Shown here: piece after piece, positions 46,869-56,480 of the stretch
Layout: each line of letters opens with the position of its first letter
Position numbering within the stretch: the stretch's first letter is position 1
DNA from: an uncultured Saprospiraceae bacterium
GTDB lineage: Bacteria; Bacteroidota; Bacteroidia; Chitinophagales; Saprospiraceae
Reading direction: 5' to 3'
DNA: 64,000 nucleotides
Assembly (NCBI GenBank): GCA_938002665.1
Contig: CALLAE010000066.1
Location: 1-64,000, forward strand
Made by a program: the position numbers and the translations under genes
Notes under the pieces: model-generated
Databases searched by the model: none
What the model was told of the DNA's origin: nothing
What the model saw: only the letters and a program-made list of their open reading frames with translations

Positions 46869-47483
46869 CTACTTTTGTAAAACCAATTTCTCAGTAAGTA
46901 TATCATTCTCACTTTTAAGACTGACTAGATAGATACTACTTGCCAAGTCTGATAGATTTATTCTCTTGCTGTATTGCCCTAGCTCTTTATGACCTTGAGC
47001 GATGGTGGTTATGGTTCTACCTTGCTCATCTTTAAGGTCTAGGGTAATCTTACCTGCTGCTTTTATTTCGTAACTGATGGTCACAAAGTCTGAGGTAGGG
47101 TTAGGCCTTAAGCTGAGGGTATTCAGTTCTGGGCGGGATGAAGAAAGGGTATTTCTTTTTGCAGAAAATTTATTCTGCACATCTATGCATTCTCTATTGA
47201 AGCCATAAGTCTCTCCTAGCTGCTGTTGCTGGCTGATATTGAGTACCTCCAATAGTATGCTCTCATAGGTCTTTCTCGTCTTCTTCCAATCAGCTGCACT
47301 TTCTTCTGGCACTATTTCATTAAACCTTAAGGTTAGTTCCTTTACTTGGTCTGGAGAGAGCTTGAGCTCAGATTTCAGATAGTTGATTCTTTGGGTTTTG
47401 TAGTCATCATCTACACTAGCTAGTTGTGCAGAGAGACCCGCATTCATTAGAAACAAGCAGAAAAATAAGCTTAGTAAGGTCAT
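46869..47483 (-). CDS. Small secreted protein with T9SS type A sorting domain
   Basis: 204 residues. A signal peptide ends near GLSAQ; residues 25-105 are a charged helical stretch (YLKSELKLSPDQVKELTLRFNE), and residues about 125-204 form a type A sorting domain beginning LSLRPNPTSDFVTISYE and ending with a Lys-rich EKLVLQK. The sorting domain predicts export through SprA and surface attachment or release. The helical part is unrecognised; its LSPDQVKEL phrase is reminiscent of Spy/CpxP-like helices, but I would not assign that. Confidence 0.75.
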   Translation of the reverse strand: MTLLSLFFCLFLMNAGLSAQLASVDDDYKTQRINYLKSELKLSPDQVKELTLRFNEIVPEESAADWKKTRKTYESILLEVLNISQQQQLGETYGFNRECIDVQNKFSAKRNTLSSSRPELNTLSLRPNPTSDFVTISYEIKAAGKITLDLKDEQGRTITTIAQGHKELGQYSKRINLSDLASSIYLVSLKSENDILTEKLVLQK

Positions 47484-47613
47484 ATTGCTATAAATTTTAG
47501 AATGTGAAAAGTAAAATACTCTTAGATAAATATCCAGTAGTGGACACTATTTAACGCAGTATCTTTCACTTAGGTATGAGATCAGAAAATATTTAACTTT
47601 TGGTCTGCTTATA

Positions 47614-48906
47614 TCACTTATTATGCTCCATATACCTTAGAGTGAGATAACTCATTGTCTTCACGCCTGTAAGCAAGCTAGACTCATCTATAAAAAAGTC
47701 AGGCGTATGGTGAGGTGCCGCATCTAAAGGATCTATGTCCAATGGCTTCCCACCTACAAAGAAATAGAGACCCGGCACCTCCTGCGCGAAGAAAGAAAAA
47801 TCTTCAGCACCTGTAGAAGCATTAGTGACGATGACCTTTTCCTCCCCTGCTGCACTATATAGGGCAGGCAACATATCTCGAGTCAGCTCATGATTATTGA
47901 AGGTAATCGGGTAGCCTTTGTCTATTTCTATTTCTACTGTTGCCTCTGAGGCCTCAGCTATATTTGTCAAAGTTCTCTTTATACGATTATGTATATCTGT
48001 CTGCATATCCTTGTCCAAGGTCCTGATGGTACCTAGCATCTCCACTTCTTCAGGAATAATATTACTTCTGAATCCACCCTTTATTTTCCCTATCGTAATG
48101 ACACAGGCTTCTTTAGTCAGCTCCATCTGTCTGCTCACAATAGTCTGCAGTCCGAGTATCATCTGTGCGGAAACAGTAATAGGATCTATACCACCCCAGG
48201 GTCGAGAACCATGTGTCTGCTTTCCTTTCACGACGATGCGCATACTATTCACGGCTGCCATTATTCCACCTAGTTTGTACCGAATAGTACCTGCGTCTAG
48301 ACCAGCACTAATATGCTGACCGAACATCACCTCGATTCCATATTTATCTATCAGACCTTCCTTTATCATAAGTTCAGCACCTCCTTCTTCTCCAGGAGGA
48401 GCTCCTTCCTCTGCAGGCTGGAATACAAACACGACCTTACCGCTCAACTTATCTTTCATCTGCACCAGAACCTTGGCCGCACCTAGAAGCATAGCGATAT
48501 GTGTATCATGTCCGCAAGCATGCATGACACCTACATCCTCGCCTAGATATTCAGACGTAACTTTAGAGGCAAAAGGTACTGGTGTTCTTTCTGTGACAGG
48601 AAGGCCATCTATATCCGCCCTCAGACCGATAGTCGGACCAGGCTTGCCAGAATCCAATACGGCTACCACACCAGTAAGTGCTATTCCTGTATCGACTTTT
48701 AGTCCAAGCTTCCTCAACTCTTCAGCGATGCGTTCAGCAGTTTTGTATTCTCTATTGGACAATTCTGGATTCTCATGGAAGTACCTACGCAAGGAGATGA
48801 CTTCAGACTCTACCTCGGCAGCAAAATTTTCTATGAGGGGATTTGTTTCTTGAGCTATACTGACAATACCGAAAGAGAAAAAAAGAAAGATTAGTAGGAT
48901 TTTCAT
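47614..48906 (-). CDS. Exported M20-family amidohydrolase
   Basis: 430 residues with a signal peptide ending GIVSIAQ. Metal-site motifs are clear: GLRADIDGLPVTE, HACGHDTHIAMLLGAA, and the Glu pair in PAEEGAPPGEEGGA. The insertion of a dimerisation domain near 215-330 (KQTHGSRPWGGIDP) is normal. These enzymes hydrolyse N-acyl amino acids or similar amides (hippurate hydrolase/IAA-amidohydrolase subgroup). The signal peptide puts it in the periplasm, which is a common arrangement in Bacteroidota. It appears to be monocistronic. Confidence 0.9.
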   Translation of the reverse strand: MKILLIFLFFSFGIVSIAQETNPLIENFAAEVESEVISLRRYFHENPELSNREYKTAERIAEELRKLGLKVDTGIALTGVVAVLDSGKPGPTIGLRADIDGLPVTERTPVPFASKVTSEYLGEDVGVMHACGHDTHIAMLLGAAKVLVQMKDKLSGKVVFVFQPAEEGAPPGEEGGAELMIKEGLIDKYGIEVMFGQHISAGLDAGTIRYKLGGIMAAVNSMRIVVKGKQTHGSRPWGGIDPITVSAQMILGLQTIVSRQMELTKEACVITIGKIKGGFRSNIIPEEVEMLGTIRTLDKDMQTDIHNRIKRTLTNIAEASEATVEIEIDKGYPITFNNHELTRDMLPALYSAAGEEKVIVTNASTGAEDFSFFAQEVPGLYFFVGGKPLDIDPLDAAPHHTPDFFIDESSLLTGVKTMSYLTLRYMEHNK

Positions 48907-49253
48907 AGTCTAGATTTTAAAGTAAAATACATTATTTCTCTTTAAATCAAAGACAAATTACCGATCTAGCCATTCTTAAAAGTCACTTAATCTCTCTCCA
49001 CTCACGATTAACTCTTCATCACTATGTATGGTTCTGATTTAAGACATTTAGTCTAGGACTGGAATAAACAGCAACACTAGAAATATCTTCGATGTGTTCA
49101 ATGACTGATCTACTAAATACTGCAGAACTTTTGCAACCTATAACTCTTAGAAATATTGCAATGACAAATCTATAATATGTTACCTAATTAGTAGGTATGA
49201 AAAAACAAAACTGGAGCTTTAGTCACGTGTTAGAATGCCTTATAATACTCAGC
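48907..49253. other. Intergenic region, no gene seen
   Basis: A 347-base AT-rich gap between the M20 gene and a small lipoprotein gene, both on the minus strand. It should contain the promoter of the M20 gene; GTATTTTACTTT on the minus strand near 48920-48932 also occurs before the gene at 46869-47483 and is only loosely like TAnnTTTG. No open frame or RNA structure was convincing. Confidence 0.4.
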
Positions 49254-49886
49254 CTAAAGATCGCAATTTTGAGTATTGTAACTTTTATAGAGCTGCTTTA
49301 GAAAAGCCTTCATCTCTAGGTTACTAGCCGCAGCCCTTTGGTTTTTGTAGATTTCTTGATACTTCTTTTCTTCTAGCTGGAGGTTGTAGAGTAAATCGTA
49401 CTTAAATGTAGACTTGTCTGGTCTGGTAAATTTGGCCCAGGTCATTTTATTTACCCCAAATTCGTTTCTGTAGATTGCTACAAAACCCTCATCTGCAATC
49501 TTGCTTTTTTCCTTACTGACCTGATAGCTGTCATACTTGCTAAAGAAAGCTACACCATTATTGGCTAAGTATCTAAAGAAATCAGATGGTTTTCCCTCCC
49601 GCTTCATGTAAGCTCCACAGGATGCCAGATATAAAACAGAAAAGTAGGGCACTTTATTCGCAAGACCCAGCTCTATCACCTGCTCTACACTGAGTTGTTC
49701 AGGGTCAGTAATGTTTTGGAAATAACTAAGTGATTTCTCATTAAGATAAGTGTCTACATCTTCGAGCTGCCCACTCGCTACACTGCTTGCTAACTCTTGA
49801 TATTCTTCTATCATCTTGATTCGATCCTGTGCACAGGAAATAAGAAGCAATGACAGAATCATGGTTGCACAAATTATTTTTAGCAT
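49254..49886 (-). CDS. Hypothetical lipoprotein
   Basis: 210 residues with a lipoprotein signal ending LSLLLISCAQD. The mature part is mainly helical and charged (for example EYQELASSVASGQLEDVDTYLNE) and ends with a helix LKQLYKSYNTQNCDL. No family was recognised. It is on the same strand as, and about 100 bases downstream of, another unrecognised exported protein, so the two may be related in function. Confidence 0.6.
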   Translation of the reverse strand: MLKIICATMILSLLLISCAQDRIKMIEEYQELASSVASGQLEDVDTYLNEKSLSYFQNITDPEQLSVEQVIELGLANKVPYFSVLYLASCGAYMKREGKPSDFFRYLANNGVAFFSKYDSYQVSKEKSKIADEGFVAIYRNEFGVNKMTWAKFTRPDKSTFKYDLLYNLQLEEKKYQEIYKNQRAAASNLEMKAFLKQLYKSYNTQNCDL

Positions 49887-49983
49887 GACTCTAAGCTAGC
49901 TAATGACTGGGACTCTTTTGATTTTTCGTTCAAGCTAATTGCACAAATGTAGCTCAGTTAGGGTATAGCTCTATCGTAGGATA

Positions 49984-50649
49984 CTATTTATCAGCTAGGC
50001 TCGCTACAAAACCTGCAATAGCTTCTGCACTGGTTGCTTTGAAGCCCTTCTTCTTAGACCATTTAAACAGGTCTCCATATTTACTTAATTTCTTTTTCAG
50101 TTCTTTTTTTCTTAGTTCAAAACTAAGTACCTCATCACCCTCCATAAGATAGAATTTCTGCTTACCTGCAAATCTCTTCGTCTCTATAATCTGACCAGGG
50201 GGTCGCTGAACAGTGACAGCTGTAGAGACCTCATAATCAATAAGTAACTTATACTGCTCATCACTATACAAAAGCAGACTATAATCAGATTTCAAATTCT
50301 TAAGAGGCTTGTGGACAAAGTGTAAAGAATCCATAAAATGAAAATCCGGAGGCAAGCCAGATCTGATGACTAATCTTGCTATTTCACTTGGCTTCAGTTC
50401 CAGATACTTTTTCTCATTCTCTCTGGCCTCCACACTGCCAGTCTCTCCATTTAGATTAATCAGAATATCCTTATGCAAGGCACCATTAATGCTATACAGA
50501 TCTGCTATTATAAAATCTTCAAAAAGATAACAGCTACCCTTGACATCCTTGTAGCGGTCTGGGTCTACATCAGTGGTGTTACTAAAGATTACTTTGCTCT
50601 GGGCACTGAGCATTCCTGAAAAAAGGAGGAATAAAATAATTTTTCTCAT
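49984..50649 (-). CDS. Hypothetical exported protein
   Basis: About 221 residues. The Met five codons inside the longest frame (which opens at 50664) is preferred because it gives a compact signal peptide ending SGMLSAQ. The mature protein mixes beta strands (KGSCYLFEDFIIADLYSING) with a Lys-rich C-terminal helix (RKKELKKKLSKYGDLFKWSKKKG). No family recognised. It lies between the carboxypeptidase-regulatory-like gene upstream and the lipoprotein downstream, same strand. Confidence 0.55.
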   Translation of the reverse strand: MRKIILFLLFSGMLSAQSKVIFSNTTDVDPDRYKDVKGSCYLFEDFIIADLYSINGALHKDILINLNGETGSVEARENEKKYLELKPSEIARLVIRSGLPPDFHFMDSLHFVHKPLKNLKSDYSLLLYSDEQYKLLIDYEVSTAVTVQRPPGQIIETKRFAGKQKFYLMEGDEVLSFELRKKELKKKLSKYGDLFKWSKKKGFKATSAEAIAGFVASLADK

Positions 50650-50781
50650 AAGGGAAGGTGGCATTTTATTGACTGTAAAAATATAGATAACACTGTATTA
50701 TCGGCATATTATTTTAGACAATATACCACTGCTCCAACTTTAACAAAAGCCTAATAAAACCACAGTCGGTATCTTCTAATC

Positions 50782-51507
50782 CTAATTAAGATCAGGAACA
50801 CGTGATGACTCTTTTAGAGCAACATAAAGAAAAGCATCCTCCCCTCTCTTGAGCTTTATAGACATCCTCTGAAATTGATGCCCAGCAGCAATAAAATCTA
50901 TATCATAGCGTCCTCTCTTTAGAGGATACAAGGTGAATAAGCCTTCTTCATCAGAAATTGTACTGCTGAGTTCCTCTCCATCTTTTCGCAACTTTATTTC
51001 AACATTGTCCATAAGATCATAAGAGCCCTGTTGTCTGATTATACCTTTGATGGACAAGTCCTTTTTTTTGAACACTACAGCAGCTTGTGTCTCTGGCTGG
51101 ACATAAGGTCTGATTATCTGTCCTGAAGTGGTATTGTCTAAATCTATCAAAGGTGGATTATGTATGACACTAGGGCCTACACAAATAAACTCATACGATT
51201 CATTTAACTCGATGTCCTGAACTAGTGTATCCTTATTAATTACTACAGGAATTACTTTGCGTTCATATCCAAGATAGAAGGCTTCTAATTCGTAGTTGCC
51301 TTTTTCAAGATTTTCAAATAAATAGTTGCCATCAAAATCTGTTTGAGTTCCAGTGATAACTTTTCCGTCCTGATACAAGGTTACATTACAGAACAAGACT
51401 TGTTCATCTGTAGCCATATCCGTAACATTTCCTTGCAACACTGACTGACTTACCAAATCCGATACTGACAACATTAGTAAACTATATGTAAGAAATAGTG
51501 CTTTCAT
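50782..51507 (-). CDS. Exported protein with two carboxypeptidase-regulatory-like domains
   Basis: 241 residues with a signal peptide ending SDLVSQ. Residues about 22-105 form one regulatory-like beta domain (TDFDGNYLFENLEKGNYELEAFYLGYERK), and residues about 150-235 form a second (ISDEEGLFTLYPLKRGRYDIDFIAAGH). Between them sits PPLIDLDNTTSG, a linker shared with the two larger VWA proteins just upstream (VPLVEMDNTSCG and VPLVSKDNTTSG). The plug and VWA parts of those proteins are missing, so it looks like a trimmed relative. It is 17 bases downstream of the second one, so co-transcription is likely. Confidence 0.7.
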   Translation of the reverse strand: MKALFLTYSLLMLSVSDLVSQSVLQGNVTDMATDEQVLFCNVTLYQDGKVITGTQTDFDGNYLFENLEKGNYELEAFYLGYERKVIPVVINKDTLVQDIELNESYEFICVGPSVIHNPPLIDLDNTTSGQIIRPYVQPETQAAVVFKKKDLSIKGIIRQQGSYDLMDNVEIKLRKDGEELSSTISDEEGLFTLYPLKRGRYDIDFIAAGHQFQRMSIKLKRGEDAFLYVALKESSRVPDLN

Positions 51508-51524
51508 AAGATCCTTTTATCAAA

Positions 51525-53624
51525 TTAAGAAACAACCAAAAAAGGCAAAGTATTCACTATACCTCCCCCACTGATAATAGTCAAATTATATCTCCCTGAA
51601 ATAAAATCACTGACCACAATAGTATTCTTCCCTTTTGTCATTCCCTCAATCTGCTGTACCCGCCTCCCCGTACTCGTCGTTATCACAACTCTATCCACAG
51701 CTGCTGAAAGCTCCAGTGTCAACTGATCAATCGCCGGACTAGGATACAGCTCAGCGCTTATGCTCTTCGCCTGATAAGAAACAACTACAGGCTTTTCTAT
51801 AGCAGCTTCACAGCTAGCCATATGAGCATACCCACTTATCAGCCGCACAATCAAAGCATTCAATTTTTCTACGTCGTAATCAGGGATGGCATGCGTCAGA
51901 TGCTGCTCCCCTATCCCACTATCATCTGTCAAGAACACATAAGTGCCATTGGTCATCATGGCTAGTTGCTTCATCAGATACTCTGTCTCTCTGTCTATCC
52001 CGCTAGCAGTTATCGGAATCAACTTAATGCCTAGTGCGGCGGCTTCAGCGACCTGGTTCTGTAGCTTAGCCAATACCTCAGGATTATAATGAGGGGGTGC
52101 ATCAAGAAGTAAAAAAATGATTCTGTTTATAGCCTTTTCATTCCAGTCCTGCGCCAAGGCCACTCCCAAGCCCGCTTCCACCGCTTCTGGAAAATCAGCA
52201 CCCCCTCCAATAAGTTGTTCTTCCATGAAACTAATAGTCGCACTTACATCTGTACTTAAGTCTGTCTTGGCAGTCAGAAAGTCATCCCACTTGTCCTTAT
52301 AGAAAACAGAACCTACTCTGATCTCTAAGTTCTCATCGCTTTTAGCTACTTGCTCTACCACATCAGTGAGCTCGGCTTTGAGATAGGCAATCTCATCAGA
52401 CATAGATCCAGTTGCATCTACAACGAACATGATGTCCAATTCTAATGGCTCTGAAGTAGTCTCGCATTCTACTGGCAACTGGATCGTCTGATCCATTTTC
52501 TGATGACGCTTGCTAGGCTGAAGATGAAAGTCGAAACTTTCATCTTCATAACCAACAATCAACTTAGTAGCCTCATCCCTATCAGGATGCTGCCATAACT
52601 CTACCTTACCATTATTATCAGTTGTTCCTTCCCAAACAACTGTATCAGTTAAAGTCATGAGCAACACCTTACAATTAGGCAGAGGAAAATTATTTTCATT
52701 AGTAACTAAAACTGTAATCCTATCTCCCATCGGCAGTTGCCAGTAGTCTAGCATATCAGTGTAGACACCATCCTGAGTGAGTTCTAGCCAGTCCTTCCAA
52801 TTTGTCAAGTCATTCCATTCTGCGGCAGTGAGTTGGCCAGCTTCCTGCGTGGCATTTTGCAGATGCTCATCTGCATCATCAGCTGGACTGACCTCTTCGT
52901 CACTCCTTTCTTGTTCTACTTTCTGCGTAGGAGGCAATGGTTCTTGCTTTACAACCTTACAGTTTTGAAGACTACTCTTTGACACTTTCGATTTAAGGCT
53001 AGACTTATTAAGTCTTACGCCATCTATATGATAAAGTGTAGCATCTGCCATTGACCCTCTTACAGATATGACCTCGCTAGTTTCATCGCTTACAGAAATT
53101 CCTGCTGAAGTTGCTGCGATATGAGCTATTTGCTTAGTTGGTAAGGCAGATAACTCTGCACTTTTCTTTCTACTAAATAACTTTTTTACTCGAGCCTTTA
53201 GAGAAGGTTTTGTCACAACTTCACTTATCACAACTCCACAACTAGTGTTATCCATTTCTACTAATGGCACTTTGTAAGCTACTACCTCCACGCAGTCTAA
53301 CAAGGTACCTTCCGCCATGTGGAATGAAACCCGAGTTACCTCGCCTGTCGTCACCGAAACCGTTTTTCTATTTGCTTCGTAGCCTAGATATTCTACTTCT
53401 ACCTCATACAGCCCAGCACTCAAATCCCAGAACATTGACTTGCCATCAAAATTAGTAGTTGTAGCAACTACCAGTGAATCTTCACTGAATAATGAAACCT
53501 TGGCAAACATCACGACCTCTTCGGAATTCGCTTCAGATACCACTACTTCTATTCCTGTATACGGCTCGACTGTAGCCATGCCCAGCAAGCCTATTAGCGT
53601 TATTAAGATTATAGATTTCATCAT
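51525..53624 (-). CDS. Exported VWA protein with regulatory-like and TonB-plug-like N-terminus and T9SS tail
   Basis: 699 residues. After the signal peptide come a carboxypeptidase-regulatory-like domain (to about residue 110), the linker VPLVEMDNTSCG, and a stretch like the plug of TonB receptors (LPTKQIAHIAATSAGISV...ISVRGSMADATLYHIDGVRL). The VWA domain begins LDIMFVVDATGSMSDEIAYL near residue 398 with a DxTGS MIDAS motif and is close to the vault/inter-alpha-trypsin style. The last 75 residues (YPSPAIDQLTLEL...) look like a type A T9SS sorting domain. There is no receptor barrel. The gene is 11 bases downstream of its larger-family neighbour. Confidence 0.8.
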   Translation of the reverse strand: MMKSIILITLIGLLGMATVEPYTGIEVVVSEANSEEVVMFAKVSLFSEDSLVVATTTNFDGKSMFWDLSAGLYEVEVEYLGYEANRKTVSVTTGEVTRVSFHMAEGTLLDCVEVVAYKVPLVEMDNTSCGVVISEVVTKPSLKARVKKLFSRKKSAELSALPTKQIAHIAATSAGISVSDETSEVISVRGSMADATLYHIDGVRLNKSSLKSKVSKSSLQNCKVVKQEPLPPTQKVEQERSDEEVSPADDADEHLQNATQEAGQLTAAEWNDLTNWKDWLELTQDGVYTDMLDYWQLPMGDRITVLVTNENNFPLPNCKVLLMTLTDTVVWEGTTDNNGKVELWQHPDRDEATKLIVGYEDESFDFHLQPSKRHQKMDQTIQLPVECETTSEPLELDIMFVVDATGSMSDEIAYLKAELTDVVEQVAKSDENLEIRVGSVFYKDKWDDFLTAKTDLSTDVSATISFMEEQLIGGGADFPEAVEAGLGVALAQDWNEKAINRIIFLLLDAPPHYNPEVLAKLQNQVAEAAALGIKLIPITASGIDRETEYLMKQLAMMTNGTYVFLTDDSGIGEQHLTHAIPDYDVEKLNALIVRLISGYAHMASCEAAIEKPVVVSYQAKSISAELYPSPAIDQLTLELSAAVDRVVITTSTGRRVQQIEGMTKGKNTIVVSDFISGRYNLTIISGGGIVNTLPFLVVS

Positions 53625-53635
53625 CAGTTGTGGAT

Positions 53636-55744
53636 TTAGCTTTTAGCAATAGAGTTAAGAGACATATATTTTTTTATCAGCTCGATAAACTCAGCTCTGT
53701 ACCCATCTTTGTCTTTACCCTTGTTCTTCATCGCTGTCGTCATACAGTTATTGAGATCAGAAGTCTTGAGATATTTTGACTGACCTATATTCATCCCAAA
53801 CTCTGCTACCGACACAGAAAATTGTACATCCTTATCTAGCTTCTCAACATCACTGACCTTCGACATGATTCTATCTTCAAACTTGATACTCTTATCAGCG
53901 TCAGGCTGCTTATACCTATACTTAATATAACCGAGGGCTTGATTTGCGGACGCTTGTTTGACAGCGCGGTTTTCAGGCACTTCTCCATCAACACTAGCCG
54001 TAAATTCGTTCTCCACTCCTACAGGTATAATCTCATAGATAGCCGTCACAGTATGACCAGCACCTACTTCTCCTGCATCCTTCTTATCATCATTAAAATC
54101 TTCTTTGGCTAACATTCTATCCTCATAGCCTATCAGTCTGTATGACTTGACATAAGCAGGATTGAACTCTATCTGGATCTTGACATCTTTTGCTACTGTA
54201 AATAAGGTGCCCGCAAACTCATTGATAAAAACTTTTTTAGCTTCTGCATAAGAATCTACATAAGCATGATTGCCATTGCCTTTGCCAGCTAGCGATTGCA
54301 TTTTATGATCTTGATAATTACCTGTTCCAAAACCAAGAATAGATAAGAAGATGCCTGTCTCTCTTTTCTTCTCTATCATTTTCTCCAAGTCACTGGTGTT
54401 ACTGACTCCGATATTAAAGTCTCCATCAGTAGCTAGGATAACTCGATTATTACCTCCCTTGATAAAATTCTTCTTGGCAATTTCATAGGCGGTGATGATG
54501 CCTTGTGCACCAGCAGTCCCACCACCTGAGCTCAGCTTCTCTAGTCCTTCCATTATTTTCTTCTTGTTCTTAGCAGAGGTAGAAGGTAGGGCGACACCTG
54601 CTCTGCCTGCATAGGTGACGATAGCGACTCTGTCTTCTGGTCTTAGTTGCTCCACCAGCAGTTTCAGGGACTTGACCACGAGGGGTAATTTATTGGGGCT
54701 ACCCATACTACCAGAGACATCCACTAGGTAGACAAGATTAGAGGGTGGCAGTTGTGACTTATCTACCTCCTTTGCCTTAGCTGAAAGATGGAGCAATCTG
54801 TGATCCTTGTTCCACGGGCAAGTGGTGTAGGCAGGCTTGACATGAATGGGATGCTCTCCAGCTGGCTCTTCGTAGTCGTACTGAAAGTAGTTAATCATTT
54901 CTTCTACACGTACGGCATCCGCGGGCGGTAGTTGATTAGAATTTAGGAATCTTCTTACATTGCTGTAAGACGCCTTGTCTACATCAAGTGAAAAGGTGGA
55001 AAAGGCCTCTTGTGCAGGAGAGACAAAGGGATTTTCTGTAGGCTTGTCATACACTTCAGAAGATGCTCGCTCTTCTTCTGTTACAGTTGATGTGGATGCC
55101 TGACTAGTATTATCATTACCTGCCTCTACTCTTACACCATCTATATAGTAATGCGTAGCGTTTGCTCTGGAACCTCTTACTGAGATATTGGAATTATTAT
55201 ATACGGAGACTCCTGCTACTTTGGCTGCTAACTGAGAAATATTTTTGGTAGGCAAAGATTCTCTCAGACTCTTTTGCTTCCGTTTGAAAACATTCTTCAC
55301 TCTAGACTTCAGTGATGGTTTAGTAGAGACTATTTCAGATAACATAATGCCCGAGGTTGTATTATCCTTAGAGACTAGAGGCACTTTATATCCGACTACC
55401 TCTACACAATCCAATAGTGCACCCTGATCCTCCATCTGCATGTTCACTTTCGTCATCTGACCTGTGATTACAGTTATAGCTTCTTGTTTGAAAGTTTGAA
55501 AGCCAGTGTACTTAACTTCTATATCGTAAGTTCCCTCAGCTAAGTTTTCAAAACGATATAGTCCATCTAGGTCAGTCACAACTCCTGTAAGCAAAGAGTC
55601 TTTATCATACAGCATGACTGAAGCACCTATGAGATTCTCCCCCGTCTCTAATTCTGTAATATGGCCTTCAATACCTGTATGGGGTTCCAAGGAGAAAAAT
55701 CCCATAAGACCGACGATAAGTGATAATAAGATTCCGGTTTTCAT
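53636..55744 (-). CDS. YfbK-type VWA protein with regulatory-like and TonB-plug-like N-terminus
   Basis: 702 residues. It has a signal peptide, a regulatory-like domain (TDLDGLYRFENLAEGTYDIEVKYTG), the linker VPLVSKDNTTSG, and a plug-like stretch (LPTKNISQLAAKVAGVSV...ISVRGSRANATHYYIDGVRV). The YfbK-type region begins FSTFSLDVDKASYSNVRRFLN near 255, with the VWA MIDAS motif LVDVSGSMGSPNKL near 340 and the associated C-terminal domain (FGMNIGQSKYLKTSDLNN). VWA MIDAS sites bind proteins through a divalent metal. Its plug-like part without a receptor barrel suggests it borrows a TonB-receptor module for docking, which is inference. Confidence 0.85.
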   Translation of the reverse strand: MKTGILLSLIVGLMGFFSLEPHTGIEGHITELETGENLIGASVMLYDKDSLLTGVVTDLDGLYRFENLAEGTYDIEVKYTGFQTFKQEAITVITGQMTKVNMQMEDQGALLDCVEVVGYKVPLVSKDNTTSGIMLSEIVSTKPSLKSRVKNVFKRKQKSLRESLPTKNISQLAAKVAGVSVYNNSNISVRGSRANATHYYIDGVRVEAGNDNTSQASTSTVTEEERASSEVYDKPTENPFVSPAQEAFSTFSLDVDKASYSNVRRFLNSNQLPPADAVRVEEMINYFQYDYEEPAGEHPIHVKPAYTTCPWNKDHRLLHLSAKAKEVDKSQLPPSNLVYLVDVSGSMGSPNKLPLVVKSLKLLVEQLRPEDRVAIVTYAGRAGVALPSTSAKNKKKIMEGLEKLSSGGGTAGAQGIITAYEIAKKNFIKGGNNRVILATDGDFNIGVSNTSDLEKMIEKKRETGIFLSILGFGTGNYQDHKMQSLAGKGNGNHAYVDSYAEAKKVFINEFAGTLFTVAKDVKIQIEFNPAYVKSYRLIGYEDRMLAKEDFNDDKKDAGEVGAGHTVTAIYEIIPVGVENEFTASVDGEVPENRAVKQASANQALGYIKYRYKQPDADKSIKFEDRIMSKVSDVEKLDKDVQFSVSVAEFGMNIGQSKYLKTSDLNNCMTTAMKNKGKDKDGYRAEFIELIKKYMSLNSIAKS

Positions 55745-55795
55745 AATTAAAATTTTATAAGTGTGAATAAATGATTGGTCAGCGTCTGGGTTTGT

Positions 55796-56380
55796 CTATG
55801 GAGTGGATGGCTCATAAGATTTCTTAAAATTCATTCCATAGATGCCCTCCCATTTAGCTTCTACTCTAGGATCTTTGACATCCACTAGTTCTTTTAATTC
55901 ATAGACGTTTTTATAACCATAACCATAGAGATTTATAAATGTGGGTATGTTCAGTGCTAGTGGTGCCATCTTCGTAACCATATACTTAGAGTCACCTGTA
56001 AAGTTGTTATTACAGTAGATGAGGATACGCTTATCCTTAGACCCTATCGCTTTTTCTAGAGACTCCTTATTGAACTTTGGAAAAGGCAGATGCACTGCTC
56101 CTTTGATATGTCTTCCCATAAAATCTGAAACAGATCTCGTATCGAGTATAATTGTATTCGGATCTTTTGCATATTCAAAAAAGGTATCCAGAGACACTAA
56201 TCTCCCTGCTCTGTATACTTGTACCTTACCTGACAATTTTAGAAATTCAGGGTATTCTATCGGACTTTCTTTGACTAGCCTTTCTTGGAAATCTTTATGC
56301 TCATTAACTTTCTGAGCACTCAATGTATTAATGGCTAGACAAAAAGTGAGGAGCAGTGTATAAATAAAATAGTTCTGCAT
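55796..56380 (-). CDS. Exported rhodanese-like domain protein
   Basis: 194 residues with a signal peptide ending INTLSAQ. The rhodanese fold is seen in TIILDTRSVSDFMGRHIKGAVHLPF near 75-100 and the active-site Cys in RILIYCNNNFTGD near 120. Rhodaneses move sulfur or act as thiol-based binding domains; a periplasmic one may handle persulfide or redox signals. It is divergent from the sigma-factor gene (100-base gap) and 51 bases upstream of the VWA gene cluster on the same strand. Confidence 0.85.
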   Translation of the reverse strand: MQNYFIYTLLLTFCLAINTLSAQKVNEHKDFQERLVKESPIEYPEFLKLSGKVQVYRAGRLVSLDTFFEYAKDPNTIILDTRSVSDFMGRHIKGAVHLPFPKFNKESLEKAIGSKDKRILIYCNNNFTGDSKYMVTKMAPLALNIPTFINLYGYGYKNVYELKELVDVKDPRVEAKWEGIYGMNFKKSYEPSTP

Positions 56381-56429
56381 CGTGTAAGTTTTTATTGATA
56401 GAAAATAAGTTACGCTAGCAGGATGTTAT

Positions 56430-56437
56430 TACTTTTG
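56430..56437 (+). promoter_or_regulatory. Candidate -7 element for the sigma-factor gene
   Basis: TACTTTTG is an exact TAnnTTTG match, 44 bases before the sigma-factor start, in the divergent region shared with the rhodanese gene. A -33 TTG is not evident. Confidence 0.4.
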
Positions 56438-56480
56438 GAATTACACAACTGAGAATAAAAAAAATAATAGCAGAGCAATT

